From: Actinoplanes italicus
Lineage (GTDB): Bacteria; Actinomycetota; Actinomycetes; Mycobacteriales; Micromonosporaceae
Length of the DNA stretch: 64,000 bases
Assembly (NCBI RefSeq): GCF_003001815.1
Contig: NZ_PVMZ01000028.1
Location: 53,795 to 117,794, forward strand
Reading direction: 5' to 3'
Shown here: positions 58,490-64,000 of the stretch, piece after piece
Layout of the letters: each line of letters begins with the position of its first letter
How positions within the stretch are numbered: position 1 is the stretch's first letter
The notes under the pieces: model-generated
Seen by the model: the letters and a program-made list of their open reading frames with translations, nothing else
The model's database searches: none
Told to the model about the DNA's origin: nothing
Position numbers and translations under genes: made by a program

Positions 58490-59212
58490 ATGACCGAACT
58501 CGCCCCCTCCCCGGGCCTGACCGCAGGTTCCGCCGACGCGTCTGCCAGGGCCTTCGCCGATCCGAACGACCTGGGCGTGGCGCGGGCCGCCGCCCTGTTC
58601 GAGCACATGCAGCCGGAGAAGGCGGCCGAGATGCTGCATCCGGTGCTGGCCGGGCGGCCGGACTCCGCGCCGGGGTGGATCCTGATGGCGCGGATCCGGC
58701 TGGCGCTCGATCAGGTGGAGGCGGCTCTGGAGGCGGCGACCCGGGCGGTGGACCTGGCTCCGGAGGATCCGCGCCCGCCGGCGATCGCCAGCCGGGCGCT
58801 GACCCTGCTGGGGCGGCACGAGGAGGCGATGAGCATGGCCTACCGGGCGGTGATCGTCGAGCCGAAGAACCCGCTGTGGCATGACCGCGTGGCGTGGGCG
58901 CTGCTGGCCGCGGACCGGCAGCTGGGTGACGCCGAACAGGCGGCGCGGACCGCGGTGGGACTGGACCCCAACGAGGCGCACTACTACTTCACGCACGGGG
59001 TGACACTGGCCGCGCTCGGGCACGTCGACCAGGCCCGGCAGGCGCTGGAGACGTCGCTGCGGCTGGAGCCGGAGAACCCGGTGGCCCGGCACCGGCTGGA
59101 CGTGCTGAACGGGGCCGCGCAGCCGGTGACCGAGAAGAAGAAGCGCGGCTGGCGGCTGTTCGGGCGTAAGGAGTCGGCCAAGCCGGTTCGCCCAGAGGAG
59201 TTCCGACCCTGA
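58490..59212 (+). CDS. Soluble TPR protein
   Basis: The 240-residue protein consists of about five TPR units (PEKAAEMLHPVLAGRPDS, LDQVEAALEAATRAVDLAPED, GHVDQARQALETSLRLEPEN) and a basic C-terminal tail (KKKRGWRLFGRKE). No signal peptide or membrane segment is visible. It is similar in repeat style to the upstream membrane-bound TPR protein, so the two may work together. The ATG at 58490 follows CGGAG; the longer frame through the inverted repeat is not protein-like. Confidence 0.82.
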   Translation: MTELAPSPGLTAGSADASARAFADPNDLGVARAAALFEHMQPEKAAEMLHPVLAGRPDSAPGWILMARIRLALDQVEAALEAATRAVDLAPEDPRPPAIASRALTLLGRHEEAMSMAYRAVIVEPKNPLWHDRVAWALLAADRQLGDAEQAARTAVGLDPNEAHYYFTHGVTLAALGHVDQARQALETSLRLEPENPVARHRLDVLNGAAQPVTEKKKRGWRLFGRKESAKPVRPEEFRP

Positions 59213-59254
59213 TCCGCTGCACGGGCACAATACCGCACAAGTAATAATTCGGGC

Positions 59255-59980
59255 ATGCGATCAGGTATGTCCGCGGCGGTTCTGGCATCCGTGGCCATTG
59301 TCGTCGCCCCCGCGCCGGCGTGGGCGAGCGACCCACCGCTGGTGACCGAGATGACTGCCCACTACGGCTTCAACGGGCGGTCCAGCAGCATCCTCGACGA
59401 GTCCGGCAACGGGCACACGCTGCGGGTGATCTCGTCCCAGGGCGGGCAGGTCCGGTCGGTCGCGCACGGGCCCGGCACGGCGCTGGCCTTCCCGGACAAG
59501 TGCACCGAGCAGGTGTGCCCGCACGTGGCGCTGCAGAGCGTCGAGTCGGCGGGACTGAACCCGGGCACCCGGGACATCGCGTTCGGCGCCGACGTGCTGC
59601 TCGACCCCGGCCAGACCAGCACCGGGCAGAACGTGCTGCAGAAGGGCTACTCCACCACGGGCAGCCAGTACAAACTGCAGATCGACGGCGCCGCGGGCCA
59701 TCCCAGCTGTGTGCTGGTCGACGAGCGGTGGCCGGCCATCCGGATGGTCCGCAGTTCGATCACCATCGCGGACGGGCGCTGGCATCGGGTGCGTTGCCAG
59801 CGGGTCGGGACCCGTCTCGAGGTCTACGTCGACAACGTGCTGCGTGGGCGTACATCGGTGCCGTCGAATTTGAACGTCTCCAACGACCTGCCGCTGAGTA
59901 TCGGCGCAAAGGGCGCATATCGCGACAACGATCAGTTCAACGGCATTCTTGACAACGTCTGGGTACGGATCAGCCGCTGA
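59255..59980 (+). CDS. Secreted LamG-like (concanavalin-fold) protein
   Basis: The 241-residue product has a signal peptide (about 1-25, PAPAWASD) and one LamG-like jelly-roll domain: MTAHYGFNGRSSSILDESGN, VLQKGYSTTGSQYKLQI, DGRWHRVRCQRVGTRLEVYV and the final FNGILDNVWVRIS. Such domains bind sugars or proteins outside the cell. TAATAAT at 59242-59248 lies 6 nt before the ATG, indicating a leaderless transcript. Nearby secreted proteins may be co-exported. Confidence 0.85.
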   Translation: MRSGMSAAVLASVAIVVAPAPAWASDPPLVTEMTAHYGFNGRSSSILDESGNGHTLRVISSQGGQVRSVAHGPGTALAFPDKCTEQVCPHVALQSVESAGLNPGTRDIAFGADVLLDPGQTSTGQNVLQKGYSTTGSQYKLQIDGAAGHPSCVLVDERWPAIRMVRSSITIADGRWHRVRCQRVGTRLEVYVDNVLRGRTSVPSNLNVSNDLPLSIGAKGAYRDNDQFNGILDNVWVRISR

Positions 59981-60028
59981 CCCCTTCCCCGTCCGGTTCC
60001 GCACGTCCCGGTGTGTCATCGTCGGGGG

Positions 60029-61972
60029 GTGGCCATCAGCAGCCGAATGCACACCCTGCTCCGACGGGTCCGAGCCGTGCTGCGCAGCGCCCTCACCACG
60101 TTCGTGGTGCTGACCCTGACCCTGTGGCTCATGCCCGGAGTGGCCGGCACCGACGTCGTGGACACCCTCGGTCTCGTCGTGCTCGTCGCCGGGGTCGGCG
60201 CGGTGCTGCGGCCCCTGCTGTTGCTCGGCATCACCGCGCTGGGCGGCTGGGCCGCGATGCTGCTCGGAGTGGTCACGCAGATCGTCGTCATGGTGGTGGC
60301 GCTGCGGTTCGACCCCGGCAACCGGATCAGCGGCCTGCCCACCCTGGTCACCGCCGCGATCCTGGCCGTGATCGTGGCCGCCCTGCTCGACTGGATGGCC
60401 GACGCCGGCAGCGACGACACCTTCGTCCGGGAGGCCCGCCGCCTGATGCGCGGGATCCGCCGGCGCTCCACCGGCCGGCTGCTCAGCTTCCGCCGCCCAC
60501 CGCCCGGCACCGACGCGGGCCTGCTGATCGTGCAGCTGGACGGGGTTGCCGAGCCGGTGCTGCGCTGGGCGATCCGGGCCGGGAACCTGCCGACCATCGG
60601 GCACTGGCTGCGGACCGGCAGTCACACGGTCCGCGGCTGGCACACCGGTCTGCCGTCGACGACCCCGGCGTCACAGGCCGGCATCCTGCACGGCGCGAGC
60701 CGGCAGATCCCGGGTTTCCGCTGGTACGAGAAGGAGACCGGCAAGGTGATGGTCTCCAACCGCCCCCGGGACGCCGCGATCATCGAGTCCCGGCTCAGCG
60801 ACGGCCGCGGCCTGCTCCGCGACGGCGGGGTCAGCATCAGCAACGCGTTCAGCGGTGACGCGGCGACCAGCCTGCTGACCGTCAGCCACGCGGCCCTGCC
60901 CGGACGGACGGCCCGCGGCTGGGCGGCGTTCATGGCCTCGCCGTACGGCTTCACCCGCGCCCTGGTCCTCGGCGGCGCCGAGGTGATCACCGAGCTGTAC
61001 CAGGCCCGCCTGCAGCGTCGGCGCAACCTGCAGCCGCGGGTCAGCCGGTCCGGCGCGTTCCTGGCCCTGCGCCCCGCCTCGATGTTGCTGCGCGACGTGA
61101 ACATCTCGCTGGTCGCCGAGCAGATGGCCCGCGGCGTCCCGGCGATCTACTGCGACCTGGTCGACTACGACGAGGTGGCGCACCACGCCGGTCCGGCGCG
61201 GCCCGAGTCGATGCGCCAGCTGGAGAGCCTGGACCGGATGCTCGGCGTGCTCGGCCGGCTCGCACCCGAGGCGGCCCGCCATTACCACCTGGTGGTGCTC
61301 TCCGACCACGGGCAGAGTCAGGGACCGACCTTCCGGCAACGGTACGGCGAGACCCTCGACGAGCTGGTGGCCCGCCTCGCCGAGGACGTGCTGGTGGTGT
61401 CCTCGGGCAACCTGTCGATGCTCTACCTGACCCGGTTCCCGAACCGGCTGAGCCAGGAGGCGATCGAGCACGCCCACCCCGACCTGATCCGCGGGCTCGC
61501 CTCGCACCCGGGCGTCGGGATCGTGGTGGTCCAGGGCAAGGACGGAGCGATGGCGTACGGCTCGGCCGGCTCCCATCGGCTGAGCGACGGAACGGTGATC
61601 GGCATCGACCCGCTGATCCCGTACGGCCCGCGTGCCCGCGCCGACCTGCTGCGTCACCAGCTCGCCGCCCACGTCGGCGACGTGGTCGTGATCAGCTCGG
61701 TGAACCCGGAGACACAGGAGGTGCCCGCCTTCGAGGAGCTGGTCGGCTCGCACGGGGGACTCGGCGGCTGGCAGACCGACGCGATGCTCGTGCACCCGGC
61801 GTCCTGGCTGGTCTCGCACGATCTCGACGGCCCGGACGCGGTACACCGCCAGCTGGTGGACTGGCTGGTCATGCTCGGTCTGCGTACCGCCGACCCGGCC
61901 CTTCCGGCAACGTCGCCCAGCCCTCTCGAAACGGGCGTTCCAGCGCGACTTTCCCCCGTCCGGGAGAGTTGA
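60029..61972 (+). CDS. Holin-4-like membrane domain fused to alkaline-phosphatase-superfamily phosphodiesterase
   Basis: The 647-residue protein has four transmembrane segments in residues 15-120, resembling the mycobacterial four-helix phage-holin family. A catalytic domain related to nucleotide pyrophosphatase/phosphodiesterase follows: LLIVQLDGVAEPVLRWAI (metal Asp), LPSTTPASQAGILHG (Ser/Thr nucleophile), YCDLVDYDEVAHHAG, VLSDHGQSQGPTF. It probably cleaves phosphodiesters at the membrane. GTG at 60029 follows a G-rich site; GTG 60011 and ATG 60047 are alternatives. Confidence 0.82.
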   Translation: MAISSRMHTLLRRVRAVLRSALTTFVVLTLTLWLMPGVAGTDVVDTLGLVVLVAGVGAVLRPLLLLGITALGGWAAMLLGVVTQIVVMVVALRFDPGNRISGLPTLVTAAILAVIVAALLDWMADAGSDDTFVREARRLMRGIRRRSTGRLLSFRRPPPGTDAGLLIVQLDGVAEPVLRWAIRAGNLPTIGHWLRTGSHTVRGWHTGLPSTTPASQAGILHGASRQIPGFRWYEKETGKVMVSNRPRDAAIIESRLSDGRGLLRDGGVSISNAFSGDAATSLLTVSHAALPGRTARGWAAFMASPYGFTRALVLGGAEVITELYQARLQRRRNLQPRVSRSGAFLALRPASMLLRDVNISLVAEQMARGVPAIYCDLVDYDEVAHHAGPARPESMRQLESLDRMLGVLGRLAPEAARHYHLVVLSDHGQSQGPTFRQRYGETLDELVARLAEDVLVVSSGNLSMLYLTRFPNRLSQEAIEHAHPDLIRGLASHPGVGIVVVQGKDGAMAYGSAGSHRLSDGTVIGIDPLIPYGPRARADLLRHQLAAHVGDVVVISSVNPETQEVPAFEELVGSHGGLGGWQTDAMLVHPASWLVSHDLDGPDAVHRQLVDWLVMLGLRTADPALPATSPSPLETGVPARLSPVRES

Positions 61973-61978
61973 GCCGAT

Positions 61979-63085
61979 GTGCGTCTCCTCGTCCTGACCC
62001 TGCTGTCCGTCCTCGCCATCGCGGCACCCGCACGAGCCGTCGAATCGGCCGCCCGGGTGGCACCGACTTTCAACGGGACCGTGTACGCGGTCGCCTACCA
62101 GGGCAGCACGGTCTATGTCGGTGGGTCGTTCACCAAGGCGAGCTGGAACGGGCGCACCCATGCACGTAACCGGCTGGCGGCCTTCGACGGCCGGACCGGT
62201 GCGCTGCTGAGCTGGGCGCCACCGGCCGACGGGACGGTCCGCGCCCTGGCCGCGTCACCCGGCGCCATCTTCGCGGCCGGCGGGTTCCACCGGGTCGCCG
62301 GAGAGAAGCGGGACTCGATCGCGCAACTCAGCCCGACCGCCGACACCGTCACCCCGTTCGAGCACGACATCGACGGCACCCCGTACGCCCTCGCGGCCGG
62401 CGACGGCCGTCTCTACCTGGGCGGCAGCTTCACCGCCGTCGACGGCCGCAAGCAGCGGAACCTGGCGGCGTTCTCGCTGGCCACCGGCAAGCTCGACAGG
62501 ACCTGGCGTGCCTCCGCCGACGACCGGGTGCACACCCTCGCGGTGACCGGTGAGCGGGTGCTCCTCGGTGGGGCGTTCCGGCGGGTCAACGGGGAGAAGG
62601 GCAGGTCGCGGCTCGCGGCGGTGCACGCCACGAGCGGCCTGCTGGACCGCCCTTTCCGGCCGAAGGTGGCGGCCGAGGTCAACGCCGTCACGGTCGACGC
62701 CTCCGGCGTGTACGCGGCCACCGGCGGGCAGGGCGGGCGGGCGGTCGCCTACCGGTTCGACGGCACCACCCGCTGGCAACGCGTGTTCGACGGCGACGCC
62801 ACCGCCATCACCACGATCGCCGGGACCGCGTACGTCGGCGGCCACTTCGACCGGGTCTGCCTGACCGCTCGCAACGGGCCCCAGGGCAACTGCGTGGGCG
62901 GTTCGACACCACGGGTCAAGCTGGCGGCGGTCACGGGTGACGGCCTTCTCACCGAGTGGGACCCTCAGGCCAACGGCGTGATCGGGGTACGGGTACTGAG
63001 TGCCGACCCGAGCGGTGCGCTGTACGCCGGCGGCGACTTCACCACGATCGGTGGCCAGGTCAGGGCTAGGTTCGCCCGGTTCTGA
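61979..63085 (+). CDS. Secreted beta-propeller protein (DUF5122-like repeats)
   Basis: The 368-residue product has a signal peptide (about 1-20, PARAVES) and seven or so repeats of the type VYAVAYQGSTVYVGGSFT, LYLGGSFTAVDGRKQRNLAAF and YVGGHFDRV, the G-G-x-F-T blade motif of delta-60/DUF5122 propellers. These are extracellular binding modules without catalytic residues. GTG start with GGGAGA upstream, 6 bases after the phosphodiesterase stop, so the two are probably one operon. Confidence 0.85.
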   Translation: MRLLVLTLLSVLAIAAPARAVESAARVAPTFNGTVYAVAYQGSTVYVGGSFTKASWNGRTHARNRLAAFDGRTGALLSWAPPADGTVRALAASPGAIFAAGGFHRVAGEKRDSIAQLSPTADTVTPFEHDIDGTPYALAAGDGRLYLGGSFTAVDGRKQRNLAAFSLATGKLDRTWRASADDRVHTLAVTGERVLLGGAFRRVNGEKGRSRLAAVHATSGLLDRPFRPKVAAEVNAVTVDASGVYAATGGQGGRAVAYRFDGTTRWQRVFDGDATAITTIAGTAYVGGHFDRVCLTARNGPQGNCVGGSTPRVKLAAVTGDGLLTEWDPQANGVIGVRVLSADPSGALYAGGDFTTIGGQVRARFARF

Positions 63086-63098
63086 CCCGGTGACCTGA

Positions 63099-63761
63099 TC
63101 AGGCCTGGCTCTCCTCGACCTGCTCGGCCGCCCGCGCCCGCCGCCTCCGGATGTGCCGGACGTGCAGGGTCACGTAGATCCCGACCGCCAGGACCAGGAA
63201 CCCGATGACCGGCCACTGGTAGCGGTGCGCGTACTTCATCACCGTGCCGATGTTGTCGCCCAGCTGGTAGGCGAGCGTGCACCAGAACGCGACCCAGAGC
63301 GCCGCCCCGATCGCGTTGTAGAGCAGGAACGTCTTCCACGGCATCCGGGTGATCCCGGCGATCACACCGTTGAGCTGTCGCAGCCCGTCGATGAACCGGG
63401 CGATCACGATGACCCGGTTGCCGCGGCGGGCGAAGAAGTCCTCGGCCTTCGCCAGACGGGCCGGCGTCACGAAGATGTACTTGCCCCACCGCTCCACGAT
63501 CCTGCGGCCGCCGCGCAGACCGATCCAGTAACCGATGTTGTCGCCGATCACGGCCGTCACGAAGCAGATCAGCGCCACGACCCAGATGTTCATCCGTCCG
63601 AGGCCCGCGTAGATCGACCCGGCCACCATGATCGTCTGACCCGGCGCCGGAACGCCGAAGCTCTCGACCACGATCACGCCACCGATGGCCCAGTAACCCC
63701 AGCGGTCCAGGATCGGGGCCACGGTGTCCAGGAACCCGGGCAGCTCGGCAGAAGGTGGCAT
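63099..63761 (-). CDS. DedA-family membrane protein
   Basis: The 220-residue protein has the DedA (SNARE-associated/VTT) domain: VVESFGVPAPGQTIMVAGS, DNIGYWIGLRGGRR, FFARRGNRVIVIARFIDGLRQ with the conserved arginines, and GITRMPWKTFLLYNAIGAALW. DedA proteins are proton-dependent lipid transporters or scramblases needed for undecaprenyl phosphate recycling in some bacteria. TACCGT lies 7 nt before the ATG on the minus strand, so it is probably leaderless. C-terminal tail is basic then acidic. Confidence 0.9.
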   Translation of the reverse strand: MPPSAELPGFLDTVAPILDRWGYWAIGGVIVVESFGVPAPGQTIMVAGSIYAGLGRMNIWVVALICFVTAVIGDNIGYWIGLRGGRRIVERWGKYIFVTPARLAKAEDFFARRGNRVIVIARFIDGLRQLNGVIAGITRMPWKTFLLYNAIGAALWVAFWCTLAYQLGDNIGTVMKYAHRYQWPVIGFLVLAVGIYVTLHVRHIRRRRARAAEQVEESQA

Positions 63762-63811
63762 CCGCTACACGGTAGCCGGAGCCGGTAGCGACGGCTGAGT
63801 GGACCGGGGTG

Positions 63812-63863
63812 TTCACACGACGGCGGCACCGGTCGGGGAGGACCGGTGCCGCCGTCGTGTGAA
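63812..63863. terminator. Terminator of the sigma factor gene
   Basis: Arms 63812-63834 and 63841-63863 form a perfect 23-bp stem with a 6-nt loop, 14 bases after the minus-strand sigma factor stop codon. Confidence 0.9.
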
Positions 63864-63877
63864 TCAGATGGGGTGGA

Positions 63878-64000
63878 TCAGAGCGCGTCCGCGGCCAGCT
63901 GGCCACGCAGCTTGGTCAGGGCCTTGGTGAGCAGGCGGGAGACGTGCATCTGGGAGATGCCGATCTGCTCGGCGATCTGGCTCTGGGTGAGGTTGCCGTA
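63878..64000 (-). CDS. SigB/SigF-type RNA polymerase sigma factor, C-terminal part
   Basis: Forty codons are visible, reading YGNLTQSQIAEQIGISQMHV then SRLLTKALTKLRGQLAADAL and stop. This is the region 4.2 helix-turn-helix of the SigB/SigF/SigG stress and sporulation group, with the group's Q-S-Q-I-A...I-S-Q-M-H-V-S-R-L form. The rest lies beyond the right edge. This group is controlled by RsbW-type anti-sigma proteins such as the one at 6191-6664, though a direct link is only a possibility. Confidence 0.85.
   Translation of the reverse strand, partial: YGNLTQSQIAEQIGISQMHVSRLLTKALTKLRGQLAADAL

Overview
This window is high-GC actinobacterial chromosome, probably from a Micromonosporaceae genus such as Actinoplanes. 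I base this on the GC content, the frequent GTG and TTG starts, the many apparently leaderless genes (a TANNNT box 6 to 8 nt before the start codon), the actinobacterial protein families, and c-di-AMP and Mn2+ riboswitches of actinobacterial type. The species call is inference. I saw no tRNA, rRNA, CRISPR array or prophage.

Layout. 1-10 kb: the end of a nitroreductase, small conserved proteins, a CDP-alcohol phosphatidyltransferase, a large intergenic repeat field, a MalK/MsiK-type ABC ATPase broken by a one-base frameshift, a serine-kinase-like anti-sigma protein, and a beta-phosphoglucomutase plus GH65 phosphorylase operon for disaccharide phosphorolysis. 10-22 kb: two divergent paralogous secreted coiled-coil/metallopeptidase-like proteins, each behind its own c-di-AMP (ydaO-type) riboswitch. 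Then come a Wzm/Wzt (TagGH-like) polysaccharide exporter with a divergent TetR gene, a lipoprotein, cysteine dioxygenase, a neprosin-like protein, an ECF sigma/anti-sigma pair, an LD-carboxypeptidase-like protein, a receiver-only regulator and a quinone oxidoreductase.

22-49 kb is the centre of interest, a surface-glycan island. It holds a full candidate set for CMP-pseudaminic acid (or a related nonulosonate). pseB-pseC-(unknown)-(methyltransferase-like)-pseF-pseG form one overlapping minus-strand operon. pseI and pseH sit 20 kb away with a GT2 gene. Between them lie a plus-strand set of acyl carrier protein, ketoreductase, AMP ligase, LuxE-like acyl-protein synthetase and LuxC-like acyl-CoA reductase, interrupted by a degenerate IS605/TnpB element. 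A GT-C membrane glycosyltransferase, a DUF2304-GT2-GtrA lipid-linked sugar operon, a two-component system, an MMPL transporter and a CrcB pair also lie there. The unknown plus methyltransferase-like gene pair of the pse operon is present a second time, inverted, next to pseI. I infer that the island builds, acylates or otherwise decorates, and exports a nonulosonate-containing surface glycan or glycoprotein modification.

49-64 kb: a GAF-GGDEF-EAL cyclic-di-GMP protein, an APC permease, a secreted S33 peptidase, a GDT1/UPF0016 Mn2+ exporter behind a yybP-ykoY riboswitch, a cyclase-family protein with TPR proteins, secreted LamG and beta-propeller proteins, a holin-like/phosphodiesterase fusion, a DedA protein, and the end of a SigB/SigF-type sigma factor gene running in from the right edge.
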